Shown here in pieces: positions 21,666-31,736 of a stretch of DNA of 64,000 bases (positions are counted from its first letter, which is position 1; the number at the start of each line of letters is the position of its first letter). The notes under the pieces are model-generated. The model did not search any database, was not told where the DNA came from, and worked only from the letters and a program-made list of their open reading frames with translations. A program made the position numbers and the translations under genes. Source of the DNA: Earliella scabrosa (taxonomy: Eukaryota; Basidiomycota; Agaricomycetes; Polyporales; Polyporaceae); the NCBI GenBank assembly GCA_022605405.1, contig JABYQQ010000014.1:434001-498000 (forward strand), in the 5' to 3' direction.

Positions 21666-24382
21666 ATGGACGCCGAGTATTGGGCGGCCTTTGGCGACGA
21701 CTTCCGCGAGGATGAAGACGACACTGTCATCATGCGGGAGAGCTCCGACTCCGAGAACTTGTCTACAGGTCCGCGTTCCATCCCCCCGCCCGGACCCTCC
21801 TCCGCTATCCCGCCATCTCAGCCACCACCTGCCCCACCCCAGCGAGCGTTTCGTCAGTCTGAGATGTTACGCGCGCAGATACCAGACAGCGAAATGGAAG
21901 GGAAGGTCACCGCCGTGTTAGCATTCATGAAGACCCAAGGTCTCAACCTCGAGATCTTTCTCGATGCGGTCTTCTGGGGACATCCCGCATGCACCGCCAA
22001 TCGTGCTGTTATCTATGAGCGCACGAACTTCCTTGATGGGCCGACGCTCGACGTGGTTCTACGGCGTCTTTGGAAGCCACCAACCCGGGCGAGGAGTCAT
22101 GAAGCCACCATGCGAGACTTCGTAACGGACGCCGTCAACGAGATCTTCGAGCAGGAGATGAAGGACATCGCCGCTATACTCACGCCGCCAAAGGATGCCC
22201 TCAGTGAAGAACACCTCACAAGCATCGACTTCCATGCACTCGGGCGAGCCCTGCAGTCTGTAGCTCGCGCCCTGTGGGCGCTGTTCGAGCGCCTTGCAAG
22301 TACAGCTCGCCAGCGCAAGGAGAATGTTATGAAGGAACCGTTCCTGGTATGTACACGTCGCTACTCCTAGCTCATCATGATGGAACACTAACACCCAAAC
22401 AGATCATACTCATGACCCTCGCAATGCTGGCGTATTCCCGGTCACACCATGTCTGTCTCGTACCAGCAGCATGGTCGATCTACCTCAAGTCCTGTGGCCT
22501 CTCCGCTCGGGCTTTCGATGCCCTGCATGCAATGGGTGTCACCATGAGCCACAAATGGACGGCAGATGCATACACCACCATCTCGAAAACAGCAAAGCGC
22601 GCTACCCAACTGGCAATCTGCGAGTATCCCCACTTCGGGTCCCACGACAATCTCAACATCCCCATGCGCGTTTTCTCCCAGCGTCTTTTCAACAAAAACC
22701 ACTTCATCAACGCAAGTGCGGCGACGATCTGGGTTCTCCCCAAAGAAGCATTTGCATTCCTCCCTAAGAACATCCGTGACCTCGTGCATTCACAGCGCCG
22801 CGCAGCTTCGAAGCAGCAGTTCTCTGTGGAGGAGCTGTATGAACCTCCTCCGGAGGTCAACACTCGGGTCCGTGCATTTGCAAAGCATCGCATTCTGCGG
22901 TTCCTCCTCGAGTCACCCGAGTTCACTCAGTATGCCCATCGCTCAGACCCTGTTCTCGCTGCCCCACCTCCAACCGACCTCCTGCCATGCGGACCGAGTT
23001 GCGTGGTGAAACAACACATTCTCGAGACCGTGGAAGTCGACGAGTCCAGCTACGAGGGAACCGATCAGCTCTGTAACGTCATCTGGCCCCAACAAATGGG
23101 CTACGGTTCCGAGGAGGAGCGCCGGAAGACGGGAAATGAGCGCATTCTGGTCTGGGTTGGAGATCAGCTCACGGTGGAGCGCATGCGTGGATTGGCTCGC
23201 TACCGGTACGACGATGCGAACTCATACGAGCGTATGGACTGGTTGGAGCCGCACTTCGGATGGTTTCATGCCCTCATGGCGCTCGCGAACTCTCTGCACT
23301 CACAGTACCTTGGAACCTCTGCGGGAATCGGGTTACGCAAAGCGTTCGAGGTGCTTGGGAGGAAGGGGTTGATGAAGCAGGAGACCAAAGGACCGTTCTG
23401 GCACGACCTCGACGAGGCACTGTGGCATATAGGCGAGGCGAACTTCCGGGCGCTGTGGTGCGAAGTGGCGAAGGTCGAGTGCATTGACGACTTGACAGTG
23501 CTGTCCCCCTCGCAGATCGCACATCTGGCTGAGGAGATCTACAGCAATCACGCATCGCGGGCAGCTCTCACACGCATGCAGACCATGCCTGACGACCAGC
23601 GCGACACAGTCAAGGAGCAGATGGTCATGTTCAGTACGGATCTTCTCCCGTACTTCAACTTACGGGAGGCAATTCGTATCGGGGATGTGGGTCGAATGGA
23701 GGACCTGTTGCCCACCCTCTTGTTCCGCTTTGCTGGGGGCGGAAATCATAAGTACGCATTGGAGATTCTCGAGCTCATTCAGAAGCTGCGTCATGAATGG
23801 CCGGAGACATTCCGGTATGTCTTAGTCTCCGGGCCTAAGTTGAAGTGAAGAGTACATACACTGATATCTACTTGAACTACTTATAGCACATACATCCGCC
23901 GCTACTGCTGGCTGCTCAACCGTACTGGCAAGCGCGACGGGTTCTTCCCGGTGGATCTTGGACAGGAGCACAATATACGCGACATCAAGGTTACATGGCG
24001 CTCGTTTGGCCCTGGCGCAACGTTCGGCTACATTCAGAAGATATCGCCCGCCATAACCATCTTCCGGGCTGTCCGCGAAGGGATTCGTTCACAATTCCCG
24101 TCGCTTCTTGGTCGCGGGAAACGCCATGGATCTCCAGCCAAAGACGCCGATGTTGCACGCCTGACTGCAATGTACATGAACTCAAAGGTTCACCACCACA
24201 TTCCCAATCGCACCATGAAGACGTCAGGCATGGATATTGCCCGTGATGTTGTGTCTATTGGCGCAGACCGTCTAGTTGCTGAGGGCACAATTGAGAAGTG
24301 GTGGAGTGAGCGGTCATTTGAGCGGTCAACGGAGGAGATATACGCCGTGCATGAACATGAGAGGATGCAGATTGATTCCTAA
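21666..24382 (+). CDS. DUF6589 protein, candidate transposase of the 6.3-kb element
   Basis: Exons 21666-22346, 22403-23814 and 23887-24382 give about 862 residues. The N-terminus is acidic and proline-rich. The C-terminal half carries the DUF6589 signature as I know it from basidiomycete genomes: VWVGDQLTVERMRGL (Asp about residue 481), then ERMDWLEPHFGWFHALMA, GPFWHDLDEAL, and near the end IARDVVSIGADRLV with IEKWWSERSFERSTEE. DUF6589 has no proven function. The conserved acidic residues and the repeat context suggest a transposase-like nuclease, which is inference. The first ATG after an in-frame CTTGGCC was used as start. The gene shares its element with the helicase at 24435-27533. Confidence 0.82.
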
Positions 24383-24434
24383 TGTACGGTGACTAGTGGT
24401 GTACTGTGATAAGTAGTCAAGTTGGAGTTATTGA

Positions 24435-27400
24435 TTATCCAATGTTATGGGCGGAAGTTGCAAGAGTATAATCGTCAGTAGTATCATAATAGAGTGCATT
24501 ACTAGTACCGTTGCATGGCGCTGAACCCACGGAAACCAGCGGAGATGCCTGAGCTGAAGTGCGTGCAAGATCAAACAGAGATAGAGACCTAGGTGTAGAT
24601 GGGGTAGGATATGCATACGAAGTCGAAACGAAACAATGAGATGGAGTAGTGGGAGTATCGGAGATCAGCGATGCTGTAGTAGATGCGCATGCAGCCGAGG
24701 GAGTGTGATCGGACGGACCAGCGGTCGAGTCCGCGGGGAATGAATGACTCTCTAACCTTGTCCTCTGGATTGGGCGTGGTTTAGGCTGCGGTCGTTTCAG
24801 AGTGAGGGGCGTAGGAGGCAAGGTCATAGCAGGAGAGTTGCAAGTTGCACGAGCACGCTTCGAAGCGCCGCTGCCCATGGGCGCCTCGTTCTCCTTCTCC
24901 GCATTACGTCCACGTTTGGCAGTGTGCGGATGCCTGACGTGGCCTTCCTGTTCCCCCAGGTCCTCCTCCCCGTCCTGTTGTTTTGCATGTTCTTCACGCT
25001 GACAAGCTTTTGCCTCTTTCATTGCCTGCTTGCGCGCCGCCGTCTCCGCTTTCTTTCGTGCCTTTTCTAATGCCTTGCGCACATCGTCTTCTGCCTTCAG
25101 CCGCGCCTTCTCCGCTTTCTTATGAGCACTGGCCTCAGCCTTCAGACGGGCTCGCTCATCCTTCTCCGCCTGCTTTCGTGCGTCGTTTTCAGCTTTCTTT
25201 TGCGCCTTCTCAGCCTTCTTGCGTGCATCATCTTCTGCTTTCTGTCGTGCCTTCTCCGCCTGCTGTGCCTTCTTCCTTTCAGCCACGATCATTCTTTCGA
25301 ACGCTTTCATCTCGTCATCCTGCTTTTTTCTCAGATTCTTCTCCGCCTGCTTACGCCGTTTGGCCTCGTCCTCCGCGGCCTGCTTCTCTGATTCAGCAGC
25401 AAGTATGTCAAGTGCACGCTTTCGATCGATCGCGTGAAGACCTTCGAGGACCTCGGAGCCGTACCGCCGGACATGGAGCCAGTGGAGGCCTTGGAGATCG
25501 TCCACCGTCAGGTATGTTGTCCACAATGCAAGAGTCTTCAATGTGGCATCTGGGAGGACCCCTCGAGGGCCATAGGGTTGTGAGCTGAACCGAAGAGACC
25601 ATGTCTTCACGCGCCAGTCCTTGAGCCACTTCTCCGCCGCATCAAAGTACGCGTCTGTGCGCTTGGCTGGTACGCTTGATCGCCATGCCGGAATGCGAGG
25701 GATGGAGGGCTGTGAGATCTCGCTGGACGGATTCTGAGCAGCGTTGATGCCTGCATCAGGAAGAGAGACGGATGAAGCCGAGGACACGTCTGCCGTTGGG
25801 ATCGCAGTTGCAGCCTGTCCTGCAGGAGCGGCCGCCGGTTCGGAACATGCTGGAGGGGGAGTGACAGCACCTGCCTGGGTAGACAAAGAGCGTTGATTGG
25901 CACGCTCCGTGCAGATATCGCAACAGGGCCCAGCTGGGACTATGAATTCCGCATCAGTACCAGCCTCGTTACCAGCTAGATGTCATACTGACCAGTAATC
26001 CGCCTAGGACTATCAAAATACTCGTCCGCAATGTCGCGTCGACATCGTGTTGGGGGAGCCTCAATCCATAAACGTAAGCCCGGTTCGAGCTGCTTGACAT
26101 ACTGCACAGGTTCGCCCGGTTGACGCTTTGCCTTTCCCTTTTCATGAAAGACGGTTGGCTGGACGAGGAGAATGGCACGGGCTCGGATATCTGCCCGCCG
26201 ACCAGCCCGCCCCGCCCGCTGGAACCAGGTCGACAGCGAGCTTGGTGCCATGAATTGCACGACAAGTTCTATATCGGGTATGTCACAACCCTGCTAATGC
26301 GTTAGCCATGACACAACCGCTGATGCATGCTAAGGGCATACCATTCCCGCAGCCTCTGTGGTGAACAGCACGTCAATCTGGCCACGCCGAAAGAGCTCCC
26401 ATGTGAGTTCCTTCCCTACACTCCCCTGCCGTGAGTGATATCCCTTGACACGTCCCTTTAGGTGGCCCGGAAGACGCTCGAGAAGCCAGCGACGGGCGCG
26501 CATCGACACCATGATGTCATCGAAGAAGACGAGAGCCCGGGGCAAGGTAGTGCGCTCCTCTGCGCCGTCGGGCAGCAGGCACTTCAGAGACTCTAGGTCA
26601 GATTTTCCTGCGGTCATTCGGTGAACCTCCCAGCTGATATTTGGCCGATCGTTTCCCAGGTTGAGGTGGAACGAATCTTCAGCGTGAATGTGCAACGTTC
26701 TTCGTGCTTGTGCAAGCGCGTTTGGAGGCATCGTAGCCGAAGTGAGATGTACCGCGACATGGATTCCAATGAAAGCACGGAATGTGTCCAGTTGGGCGTA
26801 CTCCGGGCGAAACCCGCATCCCCACTGTGTGATACAGTGGGCCTCGTCGATGATGACTGCGAGAATCTTGTTCGCAAACGATGGCGTGCTGAGGACAGGA
26901 CGGAAACGGCTCTCGGGGTCCACACACAGCTTCGGACCCACGATGATCATATTGTATGCGCCCTTCTCGATACCCTGTGGCCCCACCGGTTACTGACAAC
27001 CAGTTCCAGTCTCCAGATACATGTGGGCAGCATACCTCCTGAATCTCTCTCGAGTACGTCGTCCCATTGAGTGCCACCGCCTTTAGACCCCACTCCCGGA
27101 ACCGTTCCGCCTGCGACCAACGTGAGTTCCTATATATCCACAGCCTCAAGTTCCGAATACTCACCTGACTAGTCTCCAGCACGTTGAGCGGCGAGACAAC
27201 CACCATCACCTTATCTCCCTTGACAAACAGAGGCAATGCAAATGCCAATGTCTTCCCCCACCCCGTCCCCGCAATACATGTCGAGTCAAGGCCTAGTAGC
27301 ATGCACTCCGCGAAGTCGAGCTGTTCCTTGCGGGGAGTCAGTCCGGTTCTTCTCTGACACTCATCGGACATCTTCTGACGCGTTTCGGCAGATCGGTAGT

Positions 27401-27533
27401 TTGATTCTTCTCGCGCCCGGACACGAGCATCATCGAGAAGCGTGTATGAGTGAGCGTGTCGCTTCTCATGCGAGGCCAGGCGGGGGTCGTCGCCCATACA
27501 GGGGAAGGGAGTTACGATACTGGTGGCTGACAA
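24435..27533 (-). CDS. RecQ-type helicase with long coiled-coil tail
   Basis: Exons 27533-27165, 27110-27036, 26974-26342, 26290-25993 and 25939-24435 give about 959 residues. It has Walker A AGTGWGKT (88-95), DEAHC (191-195), LTSAT, and a helicase C domain with FTTEAAGMGCDIPD and motif VI QRAGRAGR (383-390). These are superfamily 2 RecQ motifs. The RecQ zinc domain is not obvious; a short Cys cluster CCDIC follows at about 464-468. The tail has a long Lys/Ala/Glu coiled coil (repeated KKAEKA and ARKQAEK words) and then a Ser/Thr/Pro-rich end with KRGRNAEKEN. The 483-codon frame at 24435-25886 is the last exon of this gene, not a separate one. It probably unwinds DNA for the element. Confidence 0.85.
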
Positions 27534-27578
27534 TTACTGTACATAGTAGTGTAACATGCTGACAAATATTCACGTGCT

Positions 27579-27663
27579 GTGACAGTGTCACGGATCAACA
27601 GAATGGGCCCGAAACGCACCAGACGTTCTGGAGGAGAGCGCTTGCCGTTTTCCTCCAGAGCGT
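27579..27663 (-). repeat. Right subterminal hairpin and palindrome
   Basis: On the minus strand, ACGCTCTGGAGGA (27663-27651) pairs with TCCTCCAGAACGT (27635-27623), with 12 of 13 positions paired. It occupies the same distance from the end as the left hairpin. GTGACAGTGTCAC is at 27579-27591. Confidence 0.8.
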
Positions 27664-30600
27664 CGTGGGAACGAGACTAGCAGAAGGCGCGTACTGCGCG
27701 TCCTGATACGCGTGGCACGAGAAGTGCAGCCAGGTGTGCTGCGCGAGCGCGCGCGAGACCGCGAACTGGGTTGCTGCGGGGCCGACCATGCACGTTGGCG
27801 TGTGCGAGAGGCGCGCGCAGGCGGCCCGAATGGTTGTGAGCTCCTTGTGGACGGCGGAGAGAGAGGAGAGGTTGGGTGTCTCGGGCATGCCGACCGCGAG
27901 CATGGAGAAGGGTGGTGATGTGGACGATTCGTGCGCGCGCAGGAGAGACTGGAGCGTCGACGTATATGAGGATATGACGAGGTCAGGGGCCCCGGGGGCG
28001 TCCCCGTCGTACGGACCAGCAGCATGGATGGGGAGGAACGCGAGAGGGCCCGTTGGACACCACCAGATCCGTGCTGGGGTGGACGATGGGTCGATCGACA
28101 GATGGGTAAGAACGGGTGACACGACGCCGTTCCAGAGTTGCTGGAGTATCGGAGTGAGTATGATGTCCTCGAACTCGCGCACGCCCATCGCACCGTCCTC
28201 GAGGTCGCACATTCCTGTCTGGATCGACTCTGCCCAGGATAGCGCCTCACCGGCAGATATCCCTGGAAGAGGGACGTGCGTGATCTCGACGCTTCCGCTC
28301 TCCGTGCGGCGAAGGATGAGCGCGTCCGCTTTGACACTCGCGTTCAGGAAGACGACATGGCCCCTTAAGAGGAGGTCGGCTAGACGAGGGTCCGCCCTCA
28401 CATCGCGAGGAAGTCCCGCTTGGTCGTCTTCCAGGAGCTCCACCGCCTCACGCAGCGTATTCCAGCGCTTCGCAGCCGCGTGCAAAGAGGCGTCTTCGTA
28501 GATGCCCGTGAACATAGACTTGAACGCGTCGATGCGGTCGAAGTCGCCGGGGCGGTGAGCGGGATGCTCCTTCGCCTTCTGCATTAGGTCATTTCCTATG
28601 GACTTGAGGCTTTCAATTAGGCTGTAGAGCTGCGGGTTCGTCCGCGCAAGCTCCGCCCTGTGCTCATCGGTGATCCTAGGGAGACCATGTGTGGTGGTGG
28701 AGAGGTACGACGAGAGCGAGTCAAGCTCTGTGGGGCCTGCCTCGCCCACGGAGGTAGAACCAACACCAGAATGCTCTCCGGCAGAGCGATGCCTACGTGC
28801 GCCAGGCTGCAGCTTGAGCGACTGGGCCCAGAGGACGTTGCGCCCGCGCTCGAGGTACGACACGGCATCGTCAAGGTGACCACATGCGATTGCGTACGCA
28901 GCCGCACGAGGACCGACGTCGACAGCAGCCGAAACGAGCGCTCTGTATTGCACGACCATGCGGTTTCCCGACCACGCGAGCAGCGGGAAGATGTCAAGCG
29001 CGACCTTGAGGGCCTCGAGGGATGCTTCAGGACCCTTCTCCGATACGAGCTGTTCCCAGCTCAGCGCGGCTTGCAAGCGCACGGACGGTGCGCCGCTTCC
29101 TTGCGCGACGTTGCGGAGGATCTCAGTGGCTCGTCCCATGTCCGCCTCGGCGCGCGCGAGGGCGAAGCGCGTCGCGAGCATATCACCGAGTTGGAGCGCG
29201 AGCGAGTCGCGACCGCGGTCGTCTTCAGGAGAGCGATCCAGCGCGGACGAAGCGTATCGGATGGCCTCGTCTAGGTCTTCTCGCTCTTGCGTCCTTTGAT
29301 AGCGGATGAGGAGTGCGCTCGCGAGGTCGCGCTCCAAGCGAGCCTCCAGGTGTATGCCACCGGAGAAAGCCTTCCGCGCGACCGTGAGGTGATGTATGCC
29401 CTCGTCGATCTCGGCCGGGTTCGTCGTCTGCTCACCATGGCGGGCCAGTGCGAGGCCTAGTACCGCCTTCGGAGGGTAGTGGACGTATGTCCCGGGAAGC
29501 GGGAGGTCCTGCGCGTGTTTGAGCTTCTCAATGGCCTCTTCGAGATCACCCATGTTATGGTCCGCGACGTGGCGCTCGTACAGCAGGGTGGCGAGGTCGG
29601 TGAGGTAGACGGCGTACAGAGGACGGTCTACCGGGCAGATTCTGACTACGCTTCGTCCGTAGGTGACGGCCTTGTCAAAGTCGTCGATGTCTGACACGAC
29701 TGAGAACCGCTGTGCCCAAGCCATAGAAACGAGATGGAGGCCCCGAGGAACGTTCGGGTGCGTTTCCTGCAGGGGAGATGAGGAGATGGTGTCTGATGAG
29801 TTTTCGTGAAGGTCGTGGAGATGGACGGTGTAGTAGAGCGCCTTGTCGATGTCATCCAGCTTTCCGAGGCGGAGAAAGCGCTCCAGAGAAAGCTCTGCAA
29901 GCACACACTTAGCGTGAGTCTCTTCGAGCTCTTCGTCCTTGTGGGTGGAGAGAACTTGATCTCGGGCGTCATCGAGGTCCTCCGTCTGTCCGAGTGCACG
30001 ATACCGGTCTAGCAGACACTCGGCCAGCTCCATGGACAGCATACGAGGTCCAGGATGATCGTCCGGGTAGACTGAGACAGCGACGTTGAGGACCGTCTTC
30101 GCAACGGCGATCGCGCGCTGCAGGGGATCTGTAGCCTGATCTCTTCGGGCAAGCAGCCTCTGTCCGTACACGAAGTTGCTGCATAGGAATGTGGGAAAAG
30201 GCGGTACGGCTTCGTCTGGCATTCTGATGGCTAGAGTGGTCGCCTCGACTCCGGCGACCAGCTGGCTGGGATCACAGGTGAGTTCGTACAAGCGTAGGAG
30301 GGTGAGACCAAAGGTGGATTGTTTGACGCGGTAGTCATCGTCCGACGATTTCGGACCTTGGAGCTCCTGTGCGAGCTTGCTCGCAATCGCGCGCAGATAG
30401 ACCGGATTCCCTTGTACCATCATTGCCATCTCCTTCGAGAACAAGTTGCCCCCGAAGCTCTCTGACATCTTCTCCATGACAGATCCCGTGTTGGACAGTC
30501 CCTGCACGACCACAGATGACAACGACGGAGGGGCGGTACGTGAAGATTCAGCCTGGGATGGCGCCGGCGGAGTGACAACTTGGGGATTCTGTAGATGCTG

Positions 30601-31219
30601 CTGCGCAACGTCCAGAGCACGGAATGCTCGCGAGACAAAGTCGGCGATGCCCTGGAAGCCCTGGGTTGCCATTTGCCTGGCATCGGATAGCCCTTCGGGA
30701 GCCCTACCATGCTGATCCCAACCTTCTGGCACAGCTGCGTTCGGGAGCTGGTGATGGGGCGTTGAGGGAATAAGCTCCTGCAAGCCGGTCAGAGAAAAAC
30801 GCAAGAGACATGACTGGATGAGACGCACCATCATCTTGCCCATCAGAGCTACAAGAGGTTGTATGGCCTGTGCCGGGTCTCCAGCGCTGATTGTCGTCCT
30901 GAGAGTCGCAAGAATGTCGTTCACGTCCTCCTGAGTACTCGAGCTACTTGGGCCACTCGAGCCGCGCTCGCTTGCGTCTCCAGTTGAGTCAATGGAGGAT
31001 CTGTGGGAGAGGCACACTGTTATCGAAAGGAGTCGTCGCGAGGGTCCTATCTTACGTGACATGTTTCCCTTCCAATTCTACGTTCGAGTCAGCGTTCACA
31101 GCGGGAGTGTCGGCATCCGCTAGGCTGGATTCAGCGTTGCGCGGGGTCTGCTCTGTGAGCATATTAGTGAAGGCATCGTCAAGGTGCTTCGCCAGTTCCT
31201 CTTCGAGACCGCGGGACAT
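27595..31219 (-). CDS. TPR-CHAT protein, cut before the catalytic Cys
   Basis: Exons 31219-31056, 31000-30829 and 30777-27595 give 1172 residues as the sequence stands. The first exon (MSRGLEEELAKHLDDAF) is required because the ATG at 31062 lies in intron sequence. Residues about 240-800 hold helical TPR-like repeats (DLEEAIEKLKHA, DLDEAIRYASSAL). The CHAT caspase-like domain follows (ARIWWCPTGPLAFLPIHAAG, LHFSCHAYQ with the catalytic His). The inserted 6.3-kb element replaces the rest: the frame runs 30 codons into the element (ASLVPTTLWRKTASALLQ) and stops at 27595. The FLSAC half lies at 20989-21360. CHAT proteins are proteases related to caspases and separase. This copy should be inactive as a protease. 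It faces A3. Confidence 0.9.
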
Positions 31220-31736
31220 CTATCCATCGTATGAGCAAACTACTTATGAGACATACTCCGACGCACCTGGAAAGCCCTTGAAATTGGGAATGGGTGGTGG
31301 TTGGTGTTGTACGGTGCGACGGCGGCGAGCGGTCGGAGCAACTAGACAATGCTGCAGTAATTATAGGCGAAGCTTAAAGCGTTCAGGTTCGAGTCAAGAT
31401 CCATTACTGCGGAGCTGTCAGTGTAGAGCCCATTGTTGCGGTGTCATCCCGTTACAGGGGCTATACCGTCGTAGGGTAAATGAAGTCCAGATGTTGCTGG
31501 CACACGACAGTAGTAGTCTGAGAAGTTCGAACTCGAGGGACCATTGGGCGCATCTGCCAAAGACCCAGCTGCCTCACCGCCCCCGGCAAAACCCGACAAC
31601 TATGAAGCGCTAGCCCATACGGCCGTGTGTGTTTGCAGAACACTAGGGACCACTTCGTCAGAGATGAGGCTGAGGACAAGAGAACGATAAAAGATCACGG
31701 ACATGTTAGAAGCAGGCGGTACTACGTATACTGGGA
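31220..31736. other. Gap between the TPR-CHAT gene and the transporter
   Basis: It holds the TPR-CHAT promoter side and the transporter 3' end. No gene or clear element is seen. Confidence 0.5.

Larger units (their letters stand above)
21361..27679. mobile_element. 6.3-kb inverted-repeat element with DUF6589 and RecQ genes
   Basis: The ends are TAGTCTCG (21361) and CGAGACTA (27679). Over about 150 bases the two ends are imperfect inverted repeats, sharing TAGTCTCG..TCCCA, AGAACGTCTGGTG(T/C)GTTTC and GATCCGTGAC. The repeat GCAGAAGGC touches both ends (21352-21360, 27680-27688). Inside are two complete-looking genes on opposite strands: a DUF6589 protein (plus) and a RecQ-like helicase with coiled-coil tail (minus), whose 3' ends face each other about 50 bases apart. 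The element splits a TPR-CHAT gene cleanly. I know of no named transposon family with this pair. That it is an autonomous DNA transposon is inference, strongly supported by the structure. Confidence 0.85.

Noticed and set aside
24435..25886. Separate coiled-coil protein gene
   Set aside because: Its frame continues upstream through CCDICTERAN to a splice acceptor that fits the RecQ gene exactly, and there is no ATG at the apparent start.
21361..27679. Crypton, Helitron, KDZ or Starship identity for the 6.3-kb element
   Set aside because: No tyrosine recombinase, Rep/Hel or KDZ-type motifs were seen. The RecQ core is not a Pif1-type Helitron helicase, and the size is far below that of a Starship.
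27595..31062. TPR-CHAT gene starting at 31062
   Set aside because: The sequence at 31001-31055 is an intron, and an upstream exon from 31219 joins in phase.
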